From contig NZ_QUZU01000002.1 in the NCBI RefSeq assembly GCF_004682055.1, positions 186,001-250,000 on the forward strand: a stretch of DNA of 64,000 bases, given 5' to 3'. The first letter of the stretch is position 1. Each line of letters begins with the position of its first letter. Both the position numbers and the translations under genes were made by a program. This document shows positions 28,754 to 38,627 of this stretch, piece after piece. Source of the DNA: Pseudomonas kairouanensis (GTDB lineage: Bacteria; Pseudomonadota; Gammaproteobacteria; Pseudomonadales; Pseudomonadaceae). Under the pieces are notes generated by a model. It had not been told where the DNA came from. It saw nothing but the letters and a program-made list of their open reading frames with translations, and searched no databases.

Positions 28754-29202
28754 CGCACCGATTCAAGACGCGCCTGGAACAGGCCCACGCCCGGGGTAAT
28801 TATGATGCGCTGCTGGACCTGATCCCCTACGCCAAACTGATCGGCATCGAATGCACACGCCTGGGCGATGAGTTGCTGTTTCGCCTGCCAGCCAGTAAGG
28901 ACAATATTGGTAACCCGATATTGCCGGCGCTCCATGGCGGCGTGATTGCCGGTTTTATGGAGCTGTCGGCGGCCCTGCATTTGTTGGTGTTCACGGGGGC
29001 GCCGGGCTTGCCGAAGATCATCGACTTCTCGCTGGATTACCTGCGCGCAGGCCAGTTCCGGGACACTTACGCCAAATGCCAGGTATGGCGCCAGGGGCGG
29101 CGGGTGGCAAACGTGGCCATAACCGCGTGGCAGAGCACTGCGGTCGAGCCGATTGCCACCGCCCGCGCCCATTTCAAAATCGAGGAACCTGGCTGCTCTT
29201 GA
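28750..29202 (+). CDS. PaaI-type hotdog thioesterase B
   Basis: A 150-residue second hotdog protein. Signature [21 protein letters not shown] has the HGG motif but lacks the aspartate two turns later seen in copy A, placing Glu in FMELS at the likely catalytic position. [11 protein letters not shown] follows. It overlaps copy A by 4 bp. It ends 88 bp before htpG. Confidence 0.83.
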   Translation: MTHRFKTRLEQAHARGNYDALLDLIPYAKLIGIECTRLGDELLFRLPASKDNIGNPILPALHGGVIAGFMELSAALHLLVFTGAPGLPKIIDFSLDYLRAGQFRDTYAKCQVWRQGRRVANVAITAWQSTAVEPIATARAHFKIEEPGCS

Positions 29203-29290
29203 AATCCTGGTGATAGCCCCCAACTTTGATGACAACCCGCCGCCCACCTTTGCGGGGCGGCCACTGCCATCCAATTGGAGTTTGATGACC

Positions 29291-31195
29291 ATGAGTGTGG
29301 AAACTCAAAAGGAAACCCTGGGCTTCCAGACCGAGGTGAAGCAACTGCTGCACCTCATGATCCATTCGCTGTATTCCAACAAGGAAATTTTCCTTCGCGA
29401 ATTGATCTCGAACGCCTCTGACGCTGTCGACAAATTACGTTTCGAAGCCCTGTCCAAGCCTGAATTGCTGGAAGGTGGCGCCGAACTGAAAATCCGTGTG
29501 AGCTTCGACAAAGACGCCAAGACCGTCACTCTCGAAGACAACGGTATCGGCATGAGCCGTGAGGACGCGATCACCCATCTGGGGACCATCGCCAAATCCG
29601 GCACCGCAGATTTCATGAAGAACCTGTCGGGCGACCAGAAAAAAGATTCGCACCTGATCGGCCAGTTTGGCGTGGGCTTCTACTCGGCCTTCATCGTCGC
29701 CGACAAGGTTGAAGTGTTCAGCCGCCGCGCCGGCCAGCCGGCCAGTGAAGGTGTGCACTGGTCGTCCAAAGGCGAGGGCGAGTTTGAAATCGCCACTATC
29801 GACAAGGCTGACCGTGGCACCCGCATCGTGCTGCACCTCAAGGACGGTGAAGACGAGTTCGCCGATGGCTGGCGCCTGCGCAACATCATCAAAAAGTATT
29901 CCGACCACATCGCTTTGCCGATCGAACTGCCAAAAGAACAGGCAGCCGCTGAAGGCGAAGAGCAGCCAGCGCTGGAATGGGAAACCGTCAACCGCGCCAG
30001 TGCCCTGTGGACCCGTCCGCGTACCGAGATCAAGGACGAGGAATACCAGGAGTTCTACAAACACATCGGTCACGACTACGAGAACCCGCTGAGCTGGACC
30101 CACAACAAGGTCGAAGGCAAGCTGGAATACACCTCGTTGCTCTACGTGCCGGCGCGTGCGCCGTTCGACCTGTACCAGCGTGAAGCGCCAAAAGGCCTGA
30201 AGCTCTACGTGCAGCGCGTGTTCGTGATGGACCAGGCGGAATCCTTCCTGCCGTTGTACCTGCGCTTTATCAAAGGCGTGGTCGACTCCAATGACCTGTC
30301 GCTGAACGTATCGCGGGAAATCCTGCAGAAAGACCCGATCATCGACTCCATGAAGTCGGCGCTGACCAAGCGCGTACTCGACATGCTGGAAAAACTGGCG
30401 AAGAACGAGCCTGAGCAATACAAAGGCTTCTGGAAAAACTTCGGCCAGGTCATGAAAGAAGGCCCTGCCGAAGATTTTGCCAACAAGGAAAAAATCGCCG
30501 GCCTGCTGCGTTTTGCCTCCACCCAAGGCGAAGACGGCGAGCAAGTGGTGTCCTTGGCCGAGTACCTGGCGCGCGCCAAGGAAGGTCAGGACAAGATCTA
30601 CTACCTGACCGGCGAAACCTACGCCCAGGTCAAGAACAGCCCGCACCTGGAAGTCTTTCGCAAGAAAGGCATCGAAGTGCTGCTGCTCACCGACCGTATC
30701 GACGAGTGGCTGATGAGCTACCTCAACGAATTCGACGGCAAGTCCTTCGTTGACGTGGCCCGTGGTGACCTGGACCTGGGTAACCTGGACTCCGAAGAAG
30801 AGAAGAAGGAAGCCGAAGAAGTCGCCAAAGCCAAAGAAGGCCTGGTTGAGCGGATCAAGGCTTCTCTGGGTGATGCGGTCAGCGAAGTGCGGGTTTCCCA
30901 CCGCCTGACCGATTCTCCGGCGATCCTGGCCATTGGCGAGCAGGACCTGGGCATGCAGATGCGCCAGATCCTCGAAGCCAGCGGCCAGAAGGTGCCGGAT
31001 TCCAAGCCGATCTTCGAATTCAACCCGGCTCACCCGCTGATCGAGAAACTCGATGGCGAGCAGAGCGAAGAGCGGTTTGGCGACCTGTCGCACATCCTCT
31101 TCGACCAGGCGGCCCTGGCCGCTGGCGACAGCCTCAAAGACCCGGCCGCTTACGTGCGCCGCCTGAACAAGCTGTTGGTTGAACTGTCGGTCTGA
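29291..31195 (+). CDS. htpG: Molecular chaperone HtpG (Hsp90)
   Basis: A 634-residue cytosolic Hsp90. N-terminal ATPase motifs [31 protein letters not shown] and [15 protein letters not shown]; middle-domain [18 protein letters not shown]; dimerisation domain with the conserved Pro/Ile region near the C-terminus. ATG 29291 (or 29285 in MTMSVE) follows TTGGAG. Followed by a strong terminator. Confidence 0.97.
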   Translation: MSVETQKETLGFQTEVKQLLHLMIHSLYSNKEIFLRELISNASDAVDKLRFEALSKPELLEGGAELKIRVSFDKDAKTVTLEDNGIGMSREDAITHLGTIAKSGTADFMKNLSGDQKKDSHLIGQFGVGFYSAFIVADKVEVFSRRAGQPASEGVHWSSKGEGEFEIATIDKADRGTRIVLHLKDGEDEFADGWRLRNIIKKYSDHIALPIELPKEQAAAEGEEQPALEWETVNRASALWTRPRTEIKDEEYQEFYKHIGHDYENPLSWTHNKVEGKLEYTSLLYVPARAPFDLYQREAPKGLKLYVQRVFVMDQAESFLPLYLRFIKGVVDSNDLSLNVSREILQKDPIIDSMKSALTKRVLDMLEKLAKNEPEQYKGFWKNFGQVMKEGPAEDFANKEKIAGLLRFASTQGEDGEQVVSLAEYLARAKEGQDKIYYLTGETYAQVKNSPHLEVFRKKGIEVLLLTDRIDEWLMSYLNEFDGKSFVDVARGDLDLGNLDSEEEKKEAEEVAKAKEGLVERIKASLGDAVSEVRVSHRLTDSPAILAIGEQDLGMQMRQILEASGQKVPDSKPIFEFNPAHPLIEKLDGEQSEERFGDLSHILFDQAALAAGDSLKDPAAYVRRLNKLLVELSV

Positions 31196-31206
31196 CACCG
31201 TTGTTG

Positions 31207-31231
31207 AAAAGCCCGCTTCGGCGGGCTTTTT
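31207..31231 (+). terminator. Terminator of htpG
   Basis: Stem AAAAGCCCGC / GCGGGCTTTT with TTCG loop, then T residues. Confidence 0.92.
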
Positions 31232-31242
31232 CATTCTGCCCC

Positions 31243-31344
31243 CTGTAGGAGCGAGCTTGCTCGCGAAAAACGTCCAGACAACGCGTTGATCCAGAGCGCC
31301 CGCGTTGTTGTTGACGACCTTCGCGAGCAAGCTCGCTCCTACAG
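31243..31344. repeat. REPIN, TGTAGGAGCGAGCTTGCTCG type
   Basis: Inverted cores CTGTAGGAGCGAGCTTGCTC and its reverse complement, with a centre containing CAACGCG/CGCGTTG. It ends 35 bp before the dienelactone hydrolase ATG. Confidence 0.88.
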
Positions 31345-31378
31345 ATGGGATGATGTGCACCTCCACCGGAGAAAAAAG

Positions 31379-32101
31379 ATGAGCCAAGTCACTGTGCGTT
31401 CCGTGGTCTATCAGATTGATGGCCAGTCCTATGAAAGCCGCCTGGCGTTCGATGCCAGCCACCAGGGCCCGTTGCCGGGCCTGCTGATGGCGCCGAACTG
31501 GATGGGGGTGAGTGCAGGTGCCGAAGAGATTGCCAAGAGCGTGGCCGGCAAAGGCTACGTTGTGCTGGTTGCCGACCTGTACGGACAGACCGTGCGCCCG
31601 ACCAATGGCGATGAAGCCGGTGCGGCGATGATGCCGTTGAAGAACGACAACCCGGAACTGCTCAAGCGTATGCAGGCGGCCTTTGAGCAACTGCAGGGCC
31701 AGGCCGAAGTGGATACCGCCAAGCTTGCGACCTTTGGCTTCTGCTTTGGCGGCTTCTGCTCGCTGGAGCTGGCACGTACAGGTGCGCCGTTGAAGGCCGC
31801 CGTTTCATTCCACGGCACCATCGATACCCAGAACCCGGCAGGCGCGAAACACGTCAAGGGTTCAGTGTTGGTTCTGCACGGTGCATCCGACCCGTTGGTG
31901 CCGAGAGAGCAGTTACCTGCGTTTGAAGAAGAGATGAACGCCGCTGGTGTGGATTGGCAGTTGCACAGCTTTGGCGGTGCGGTGCATTCCTTCACCGACC
32001 CGCACGCCAATGTGCCGGGCAAGATGATGTACGACGCCAAGACCGCTAGGCGGGCGTTCAAGGCGATGCATGATTTGTTGGATGAAGTGTTCGGGGGCTA
32101 A
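31379..32101 (+). CDS. Dienelactone hydrolase family protein
   Basis: A 240-residue cytosolic alpha/beta hydrolase of the dienelactone hydrolase family. Triad visible: Cys122 in FGFCFGGFC, Asp171 in HGASDPLVP, His203 in GGAVHSFTDPHA. True carboxymethylenebutenolidases sit in chlorocatechol clusters; no such genes are here, so the substrate is unknown. GGAG lies about 8 nt before the ATG. The first in-frame start (31286) falls inside the REPIN and is rejected. Confidence 0.9.
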   Translation: MSQVTVRSVVYQIDGQSYESRLAFDASHQGPLPGLLMAPNWMGVSAGAEEIAKSVAGKGYVVLVADLYGQTVRPTNGDEAGAAMMPLKNDNPELLKRMQAAFEQLQGQAEVDTAKLATFGFCFGGFCSLELARTGAPLKAAVSFHGTIDTQNPAGAKHVKGSVLVLHGASDPLVPREQLPAFEEEMNAAGVDWQLHSFGGAVHSFTDPHANVPGKMMYDAKTARRAFKAMHDLLDEVFGG

Positions 32102-32125
32102 AGCTTTAGCGTCTGTTATGGCCTC

Positions 32126-32208
32126 TTCGCGAGCAAGCCCGCTCCCACATTCGACCGTATTTCTTCAGAATAAACGCGGTTGAATGTGGGAGCGGGCTTG
32201 CTCGCGAA
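32126..32208. repeat. REPIN, GGAGCGGGCTTGCTCGCG type
   Basis: Inverted cores TTCGCGAGCAAGCCCGCTCC and its reverse complement. It ends 2 bp from the stop codon of the convergent pirin gene. Confidence 0.88.
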
Positions 32209-32210
32209 TG

Positions 32211-33077
32211 CTATCTCACAGGCAACTCAATCCTGTCTGTTTCACCCGGCACCGTCGGCCAATCCCCCGCCGCCCAGCGCTGCCGCGCTTGTTCGATCAC
32301 CGCCGGATCGCTCGCCACAAAATTCCAATTGATCCTTCGCGGCCCATCCAGCGGCGCTCCGCCAAACACCACCAGATGGCAATCGGTCTCGGCAAACAGC
32401 GCCAGCTCCTGGCCTGCCGGCAACACCACCAGACTGTGGGCTTCCAGCGGCTCACCATCCAACTGCGCTTCACCGTCCAGCACATACACCGCCCGTTCCT
32501 CATGCTCATCGGGGATCAGCAACGTAGTGGCCGTTTGCATGTGCACTTCGGCATACAACGTAGGTGAGAGCACCGGCACGGGAGACTTGAGGCAGAAACC
32601 ATCACCGGCAATCAGGCGGATCTGCACGCCCAGGTTGTCACTGACGGGTAGGCTGGCCGCCGGGTGATGGCTGTAGTGGCCTGGGCCGGTTTCGTGGTCC
32701 TGGGGCGAGGCCAGCCACACTTGCAGCCCGTGCAGGCTGAAGCCGCTGGCCTTGAGCGCCTCGGGGGTGCGTTCGACGTGGGCAATCGCGCTGCCGGCGG
32801 TCATCCAGCTGACGTCACCGGCCTGAACCACTTGGTCCGAACCGAGGCTGTCCTTGTGTTGCAGGGCGCCTTCGAACAGGTAGGTGAGGGTGGAGAGCCC
32901 AATGTGTGGGTGCTGGCGGATATTCATGCCGCTGCCCGGCGCGTAGCGTGTGAGCAGCATGTGGTCGAAAAACACAAACGGCCCGACGGCGCGGCATTCC
33001 CGCGAGGGCAGCGGCCGCAGGATCGGTTGGCCTTCGACGTCTTCGGCGCGAGGGCGGATCACGGTGAGGGTGGTCAT
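32211..33077 (-). CDS. Pirin family protein
   Basis: A 288-residue bicupin of the pirin family. Metal-site segments in the first cupin are FDHMLL...IRQHPHIGLSTLTYLFEGALQHKDSLG; then GDVSWMTAGSAIAHVERTPE; and the C-terminal cupin with VLPAGQELALFA. Pirins are iron-containing, and some act as quercetinases or regulators; no role is assigned here. The start MTTLTVIRPRAED is chosen over an upstream ATG that adds 34 unrelated residues. Confidence 0.9.
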   Translation of the reverse strand: MTTLTVIRPRAEDVEGQPILRPLPSRECRAVGPFVFFDHMLLTRYAPGSGMNIRQHPHIGLSTLTYLFEGALQHKDSLGSDQVVQAGDVSWMTAGSAIAHVERTPEALKASGFSLHGLQVWLASPQDHETGPGHYSHHPAASLPVSDNLGVQIRLIAGDGFCLKSPVPVLSPTLYAEVHMQTATTLLIPDEHEERAVYVLDGEAQLDGEPLEAHSLVVLPAGQELALFAETDCHLVVFGGAPLDGPRRINWNFVASDPAVIEQARQRWAAGDWPTVPGETDRIELPVR

Positions 33078-33141
33078 GGTGCGTCCCTGTCTGAGCGGGT
33101 TGGATGCTGCTGAGCATAACCCGCTCGACGGGACGTTGGTG

Positions 33142-33558
33142 CTATTGGCTGAAAGCACCTTCCGACAGTTTTGTCTCAATGGTCACCTCGGCCGTGGTCA
33201 TCAGCTTATGCACTGGGCAGCGATCGGCCACGCGGTGCAGCTCATCGCGCTGTTCGTCGGTGAGTACACCCTTGAGGGTGAGCTTGACGTTGAGCTTGTA
33301 TTTGCCTTTTTGCTCCTCGGTGCTGTCGTGAGTAACCTCCACGGTGACGCCGGTGAGGGGGATGTCTTTCTTCTGCGCGTACAGTTTGACGGTCAACGCC
33401 TTGCACGAGGCCAGGGCAGCGTCGAAATAGTCATGGGGGGAGGGCGCCGAGTCATCACCACCCAGGCTCTTGGGCAGGTCGGTGAACAGTTCGTGGTTGT
33501 TGATGTTCACGCTGTGGCGAAAGTTGTCGTGGTTCAGGGTGTTGACGGTAACAGGCAT
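33142..33558 (-). CDS. OsmC family peroxide-reducing protein
   Basis: A 138-residue OsmC/Ohr superfamily protein (YhfA-like branch). Redox cysteines Cys52 in ALASCKALTVK and Cys114 in ADRCPVHKLM. Members reduce organic hydroperoxides in the cytosol using thiol donors. The start MPVTVNTLNHDNF fits the family. It is transcribed toward the pirin gene on the same strand with a 64-bp gap. Confidence 0.9.
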   Translation of the reverse strand: MPVTVNTLNHDNFRHSVNINNHELFTDLPKSLGGDDSAPSPHDYFDAALASCKALTVKLYAQKKDIPLTGVTVEVTHDSTEEQKGKYKLNVKLTLKGVLTDEQRDELHRVADRCPVHKLMTTAEVTIETKLSEGAFSQ

Positions 33559-33698
33559 GGCAAACCTCACGAGGTGGCAGGATGAAGGTCATGCAGTTAT
33601 AGAGCATGCTGGCACTTAGGTGTTCCGTGTTTTTTGTTGGATGAACCCCGGCGCAGCACCCAAGGTCTACCCGTATCAGCCCTTTTCGAGGTTTTATC

Positions 33699-34721
33699 GT
33701 GCCCTGGACTCGCTTGAGCCTTGCCCTGTTATTTGCTGTCAGCAGCCTTCCCACGCAGGCTCGCGACTATGCCTACAGCGATGCGCACCTGCATTACGTG
33801 GATTTTTTCCAGGAAACCGCAGGCATGGACGCATTGCTCAAGGCCATGGCTGACAATCACATCGAGCATGTGATGATTTCCGGTATCCCGGTCGCGAAGA
33901 AGTGGCACGAAGACGAACCCAAGCGTCCACGCTATTACGCTGGCGATGACGCCGATGCCTATTGGTACAGCGCCACCGATGTAATCGTCGCAGCTGCCGT
34001 GAACAAACTGGCGCCCGAACAGCGGCGCCAGTTGCATCCGTTTTTGTCGGGGTTCAATCCCAATGACAAGAATTCCGCTGCGCATATCCGGCGCATGCTC
34101 GACCTCAACCCCGGCCTTTGGCAGGGCATTGGCGAGGTCTTCACCCGTCATGATGACCTCACTGCCCTGACTGCCGGTGACACGCCTCGTGCCAATAACG
34201 AGGCGATGACGCGCATTTACCACCTGGCAGCCGAAAACGATTTGCCGGTGATGCTGCATTCCAATATCACCTCCAAGCGCGAGCGCAACCCGCTGTACCT
34301 GGCGGAAGTGGAAGAGCCGCTGCGCAATCATCCGCACACTCGGTTTATTTGGGCCCATGGCGGTACCAGCAAGGAGATCCATCGGCACCAGGTGCAGATG
34401 GACTTTTTACTGCCCACTTTGAGTCGCCTGTTGGAAGCCTATCCGAATCTGTACATCGACCTGTCCTGGAGCATGCTCACGCCGTATTTGCTCGATGATG
34501 CAGGCAAGCCCCGCGCGGAGTGGGTAAAGCTGGTAGAGCGCTTCCCGGAGCGCTTTATGTTGGGGTCGGACGTGGTAGGGCGCTTCAACAAGCTGGGTAA
34601 GGAAATGCGCCGCTTTGATCCCTTTCTCGACGCTTTGCCCGAAACAGTCGCGCACAAAGTCGCCCGTGACAATTTCCTGAGCATCCTGCCTAAAACCGCT
34701 CGCGATGAGGTTGCGCGTTGA
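33699..34721 (+). CDS. Secreted amidohydrolase family protein
   Basis: A 340-residue metal-dependent hydrolase of the amidohydrolase_2 type with a signal peptide (MPWTRLSLALLFAVSSLPTQA). TIM-barrel metal motifs: SDAHLHYVDFF (HxH), MLHSNIT, FIWAHGGTSKE and MLGSDVVGRF. The start is GTG 33699 with GAGG about 8 nt upstream. Most members of this family are cytosolic decarboxylases or hydrolases, so the export signal is notable. Substrate unknown; a monocistronic gene. Confidence 0.83.
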   Translation: MPWTRLSLALLFAVSSLPTQARDYAYSDAHLHYVDFFQETAGMDALLKAMADNHIEHVMISGIPVAKKWHEDEPKRPRYYAGDDADAYWYSATDVIVAAAVNKLAPEQRRQLHPFLSGFNPNDKNSAAHIRRMLDLNPGLWQGIGEVFTRHDDLTALTAGDTPRANNEAMTRIYHLAAENDLPVMLHSNITSKRERNPLYLAEVEEPLRNHPHTRFIWAHGGTSKEIHRHQVQMDFLLPTLSRLLEAYPNLYIDLSWSMLTPYLLDDAGKPRAEWVKLVERFPERFMLGSDVVGRFNKLGKEMRRFDPFLDALPETVAHKVARDNFLSILPKTARDEVAR

Positions 34722-34816
34722 TATCGCGTTTTCGTCTTACGTAAAAAAGCTCAGGCGCCGATACCTTTCAAGAGCCAGCTGCAATCGGATGCAGCGCATT
34801 TGGAAGGAACCAGGGC

Positions 34817-36442
34817 ATGAGTATCAGAAGTTTGAATATCGCCCCACGGGCAGGATTGGGGTTCGGCGTACTGGGGTTGATGGTGTTTGCCCTGGGTGCC
34901 TTTGCCCTGTTGCAGATGGCCAATATGCGCCAGCAGTCGGAGCAAGTGGAGAGCAATTGGCTGCCCAGCGTGATGGCGGTGGGGGAGATGAGCCAGGACC
35001 TGTTGCGAATTCGTGCGTTGACGCTGCGGCTATTGATCAACCGCGACCCCCAATCCTTGACTCAGAATGAACAGAAACTCACCGACCTGAAAAATGGCCT
35101 GCATCAGGCCCAGGCCCTGTATGAAGCGCTGATCGTGTTACCGCAGGAGCGCGCGTTATTTGATCGCTTCAAGGCCCAGGAGCAGCAGTACCTGCAACGC
35201 CAGGAGCAGGTCATGGGGTTTTCCAAGGCCAATCAGTTGGACGAGGCAATCAGGGTCGTCAACGGCGAAATGAATCAACTGGCCGATGACATGGCCAAGA
35301 CCCTGCATGAGCTGGTGAGCCTCAACAAGGCCAATGCCAATCAGGCGGCCAGCCAGTCACAAAGCGTATTCAGCCAGTCGCGCAGTTGGGTCATCGGCAT
35401 GATCGCGCTTGCGGCGCTGGTCACCATCGGCTTGGCGGTATGGCTGACCCGCAGCATCGTGCTGCCGCTGGCACAGTCGCTCAAAGTCGCCCAGGGCGTT
35501 GCCGGGGGTGACCTCACTGCGCAGATCAGTGTCAGTGGCAAGGATGAGCCGGCACGCTTGCAGCAGGCCCTCAAGGAGATGCAGGAGACCCTGCGCGATA
35601 CGATTCGCCAGATTGCCGAGTCATCGAACCAGCTGGCTTCCGCTTCCGAAGAACTCAGTTGCGTCACCGAGGATGCAACTCGCGGTTTGAACCAGCAAAA
35701 CCAGGAAATCGAACAAGCCGCCACGGCGGTCAACCAGATGACGATGGCGGTGGAGGAAGTGGCGAGCAACGCGGTGGCCACGTCCCAGGCGTCCCGTGAG
35801 TCCGACCGCATCGCCCAGCAAGGGCGTGAGCAGGTGCAGCAAACGGTGGTGTCGATTGAAGCGCTGGCCACCGATGTGACTGACAACGTGACGCAGGTCG
35901 AAGACTTGGCGCAGAAGGTCTATGGCATCAGCAAGGTGTTGGATGTGATCCGTTCGATTGCCGAGCAGACCAACCTGCTGGCGCTCAATGCGGCGATTGA
36001 AGCGGCGCGGGCCGGGGATGCCGGCAGAGGGTTTGCCGTGGTCGCCGACGAGGTGCGGGCCTTGGCCCATCGTACCCAGCAGTCCACCCGCGAGATTGAG
36101 CAGATGATCAGTGGGATTCAGCAGGGCACTGATCAGGCGGTCAGTTCGATGCAGCAGAGCAACACGCGTGCTCGGTCCACGCTGGATATCGCAAAATCGG
36201 CAGGGATCGCGTTGGAGGCGATTGCGTCGGCGTTCACCCTGATCAATGAGCGCAACCTGGTGATCGCCAGCGCGTCGGAGCAGCAGGCGGCGGTAGCGCG
36301 GGAGGTGGATCGCAATTTGATGAATATTCGCGATTTGGCGCATCAGACATCAGCAGGGGCCAATCAGACGAGCGCGGCGAGCCAGGAGTTGTCGCGGTTG
36401 GCGGTGGGGCTTAATAGCATGGTGGCGCGGTTCTCCGTGTAG
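34817..36442 (+). CDS. Methyl-accepting chemotaxis protein, 4HB type
   Basis: A 541-residue chemoreceptor. TM1 about residues 12-34; periplasmic four-helix-bundle-like sensor about 35-190; TM2 about 191-211 ([20 protein letters not shown]); HAMP; then the cytoplasmic signalling domain with hairpin tip [26 protein letters not shown] lies about 8 nt before the ATG. The ligand is unknown; 4HB sensors of this length (about 150 residues) commonly bind small acids, amines or polyamines. From memory, an MCP sits next to fabB in P. aeruginosa too. Confidence 0.93.
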   Translation: MSIRSLNIAPRAGLGFGVLGLMVFALGAFALLQMANMRQQSEQVESNWLPSVMAVGEMSQDLLRIRALTLRLLINRDPQSLTQNEQKLTDLKNGLHQAQALYEALIVLPQERALFDRFKAQEQQYLQRQEQVMGFSKANQLDEAIRVVNGEMNQLADDMAKTLHELVSLNKANANQAASQSQSVFSQSRSWVIGMIALAALVTIGLAVWLTRSIVLPLAQSLKVAQGVAGGDLTAQISVSGKDEPARLQQALKEMQETLRDTIRQIAESSNQLASASEELSCVTEDATRGLNQQNQEIEQAATAVNQMTMAVEEVASNAVATSQASRESDRIAQQGREQVQQTVVSIEALATDVTDNVTQVEDLAQKVYGISKVLDVIRSIAEQTNLLALNAAIEAARAGDAGRGFAVVADEVRALAHRTQQSTREIEQMISGIQQGTDQAVSSMQQSNTRARSTLDIAKSAGIALEAIASAFTLINERNLVIASASEQQAAVAREVDRNLMNIRDLAHQTSAGANQTSAASQELSRLAVGLNSMVARFSV

Positions 36443-36464
36443 GGCTCAGAACCTGGTTGGCCCC

Positions 36465-36546
36465 TTCGCGAGCAAGCCCGCTCCCACATTTGACCGCATT
36501 CCACAGGATGTACTCGGTCAAGTGTGGGAGCGGGCTTGTTCGCGAA
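36465..36546. repeat. REPIN, GGAGCGGGCTTGCTCGCG type
   Basis: Inverted cores TTCGCGAGCAAGCCCGCTCC and GTGGGAGCGGGCTTGTTCGC (one C-to-T change), between the MCP and the fabB terminator. Confidence 0.87.
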
Positions 36547-36575
36547 GCAGGCGGCTCGGTCTCAAATCCAGTCGC

Positions 36576-36609
36576 CCATAAAAAAGCCCCGAACCAGTCG
36601 GGGCTTTTT
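36576..36609. terminator. Bidirectional terminator, fabB and MCP
   Basis: Stem AAAAAGCCCCGA / TCGGGGCTTTTT at 36581-36609 works on both strands. Confidence 0.9.
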
Positions 36610-36630
36610 CATGCAATCAAGCTACAGGTC

Positions 36631-37851
36631 TTACTGACCCTGCCAGCGTTTCAGCACCAGGGTGGCGTTAGTGCCACCGAAGCCGAAGCTGTTGCTCATC
36701 ACGGTGTCGATCTTGGCGTTTTCAACGGTCTTGAGCTGGATCGGCATGTCAGCGACAGCTGGGTCCAGCTCATCGATGTTGGCCGAACCGGCAATGAAGT
36801 TGCCTTCCATCATCAGCAAGCAGTAGATCGCTTCGTGAACGCCGGCGGCGCCCAGGGAGTGACCCGACAGGCTCTTGGTGGAGCTGATGGCCGGTGCCTT
36901 GTCGCCGAATACCGCACGTACACCTTCCATTTCCTTGGCATCGCCGACCGGGGTCGAGGTGCCGTGGGTGTTCAGGTAGTCGATTGGGGTATCCACGGTG
37001 GACATTGCCATCTGCATGCAGCGGATGGCGCCTTCACCGCTTGGCGCAACCATGTCGTAGCCGTCGGACGTCGCGCCGTAGCCAACGATTTCCGCGTAGA
37101 TCTTGGCGCCACGGGCCAGGGCGTGTTCCAGCTCCTCGACCACCACCATGCCGCCACCGCCGGCGATGACGAAACCGTCACGCTTGGCGTCGTAGGCGCG
37201 GGAGGCCTTCTCCGGAGTTTCGTTGTACTGGGTGGACAGTGCGCCCATGGCGTCGAACAGGAACGACTGGCTCCAATGTTCTTCTTCACCGCCGCCGGCG
37301 AACACGATGTCCTGTTTGCCCAGCTGGATCTGCTCGACTGCGGTACCGATGCAGTGAGCACTGGTGGCGCAAGCCGAAGAGATCGAGTAGTTCACGCCCT
37401 TGATGGCAAATGGCGTGGCCAGGCAGGCCGAAACGGTGCTGCCCATGGTCCGCGTTACACGGTACGGGCCAACGCGCTTCACGCCTTTTTCGCGCAGGAT
37501 GTCCAGCGCTTCCATCTGGTTCAGGGTGGATGCGCCGCCCGAGCCTGCGATCAGGCCGGTGCGTACGTTGGAAACCTGGTCTTCGCTCAGGCCGGAGTCG
37601 GCGATGGCGTCTTTCATGGCCAGGTAGGCGTAGGCGGCAGCGTGGCCGACGAAGCGGTAGATCTTGCGATCAATCAGCTCTTCGAGGGGCAGGTCGATGG
37701 AGCCGGAAACCTGGCTACGCAGACCCATTTCGGCATATTCCGGGTTGAAGCGGATGCCAGGGCGACTTGCACGCAGGTTAGCGGTGACGGTCTCTTTGTC
37801 ATTGCCCAGGCAAGAAACGATGCCCAGACCAGTGATAACGACGCGGCGCAT
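36631..37851 (-). CDS. fabB: Beta-ketoacyl-ACP synthase I
   Basis: A 406-residue KAS I that elongates the cis-3-decenoyl-ACP made by FabA, so it is required for anaerobic-type unsaturated fatty acid synthesis. Cys-His-His triad: Cys161 in [10 protein letters not shown], His296 in [10 protein letters not shown], His331 in SGHSLGAAG. Full length. Second gene of fabA-fabB, 11 bp after fabA. Confidence 0.98.
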   Translation of the reverse strand: MRRVVITGLGIVSCLGNDKETVTANLRASRPGIRFNPEYAEMGLRSQVSGSIDLPLEELIDRKIYRFVGHAAAYAYLAMKDAIADSGLSEDQVSNVRTGLIAGSGGASTLNQMEALDILREKGVKRVGPYRVTRTMGSTVSACLATPFAIKGVNYSISSACATSAHCIGTAVEQIQLGKQDIVFAGGGEEEHWSQSFLFDAMGALSTQYNETPEKASRAYDAKRDGFVIAGGGGMVVVEELEHALARGAKIYAEIVGYGATSDGYDMVAPSGEGAIRCMQMAMSTVDTPIDYLNTHGTSTPVGDAKEMEGVRAVFGDKAPAISSTKSLSGHSLGAAGVHEAIYCLLMMEGNFIAGSANIDELDPAVADMPIQLKTVENAKIDTVMSNSFGFGGTNATLVLKRWQGQ

Positions 37852-37862
37852 GCGGATAACCC

Positions 37863-38378
37863 TTAAAAGTTGTCAGTGGAAGTGAATACGCCGACCCGAA
37901 GGCCTTCGGCAGTATAGATCTCGCGACCGTCGACGCTCACCGAACCATCGGCGATGGCCAGGTTCAGCTTGCCCTTGAGGACGCGCTTGATCTGAATGTT
38001 ATAGGTGACTTTCTTGGCGGTCGGCAGGACCTGGCCAAAGAACTTCACTTCGCCCGAACCCAGGGCGCGACCGCGACCCGGCAAGCCTTGCCAGCCGAGG
38101 AAGAAACCGACCAGCTGCCACATGGCATCAAGGCCCAGGCAACCTGGCATCACAGGGTCGCCTTCGAAATGGCAGGCAAAGAACCAGAGGTCCGGGGTGA
38201 TATCCAGCTCGGCGACCAATTCACCTTTGCCGTACTTGCCACCCTCTTCGCTGATATGGGTGATGCGATCCACCATCAGCATGTTCGGGGCGGGCAGTTG
38301 CGCGTTACCTGGGCCGAACAGCTCACCGCGACTGCAGCGCAGCAGGTCTTCCCGAGTAAAGGCGTTTTGTTTGGTCAT
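37863..38378 (-). CDS. fabA: 3-hydroxydecanoyl-ACP dehydratase/isomerase
   Basis: A 171-residue bifunctional dehydratase/isomerase that introduces the cis double bond at C10. Active-site His70 ([16 protein letters not shown]) and Asp84. Same length as E. coli FabA. First gene of fabA-fabB; a DesT/FabR-like palindrome lies about 135-150 bp upstream. Confidence 0.98.
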   Translation of the reverse strand: MTKQNAFTREDLLRCSRGELFGPGNAQLPAPNMLMVDRITHISEEGGKYGKGELVAELDITPDLWFFACHFEGDPVMPGCLGLDAMWQLVGFFLGWQGLPGRGRALGSGEVKFFGQVLPTAKKVTYNIQIKRVLKGKLNLAIADGSVSVDGREIYTAEGLRVGVFTSTDNF

Positions 38379-38511
38379 GCGAGCTCCTCAATAATCCCAT
38401 GCGGCAGGGTAGGGCAAATCTTCCCGAACCGAATGAAGCGTTCATGCCTCATGTCGGCAGCCTACACATAGACTATTGCGTTGTAGTGAAAGTCACAGCG
38501 GTAAGGTACTG

Positions 38512-38529
38512 AATGTACACTTGTTCACT
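38512..38529. promoter_or_regulatory. DesT/FabR-like operator upstream of fabA
   Basis: AATGTACACTTGTTCACT is an imperfect palindrome (8-2-8, six of eight pairs matching) of the ACA-N2-TGT form bound by the TetR-family unsaturated-fatty-acid regulators FabR (enterics) and DesT (Pseudomonas). DesT is known to repress fabAB in P. aeruginosa. Match by eye. Confidence 0.6.
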
Positions 38530-38541
38530 GAAATTTTAAAC

Positions 38542-38561
38542 CGGGCCTGTTTATCGGCCCG
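38542..38561 (-). terminator. Weak terminator after the hybrid kinase gene
   Basis: Stem CGGGCC / GGCCCG followed on the - strand by TTTAAAATTT. Confidence 0.45.
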
Positions 38562-38627
38562 TTCGGGTGCCTAAGACTGCCGCACTTTCGTCTTTCACGC
38601 CAGTCGGAGTTGGCTGATGGCCCGGCG

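Noticed and set aside
29435..31690. 751-codon - strand frame opposite htpG
   Set aside because: It mirrors htpG codon usage and runs through a terminator and a REPIN.
31379..32101. Chlorocatechol degradation gene
   Set aside because: The dienelactone hydrolase fold is clear, but no catechol dioxygenase or muconate cycloisomerase genes adjoin, so only a family-level name is justified.
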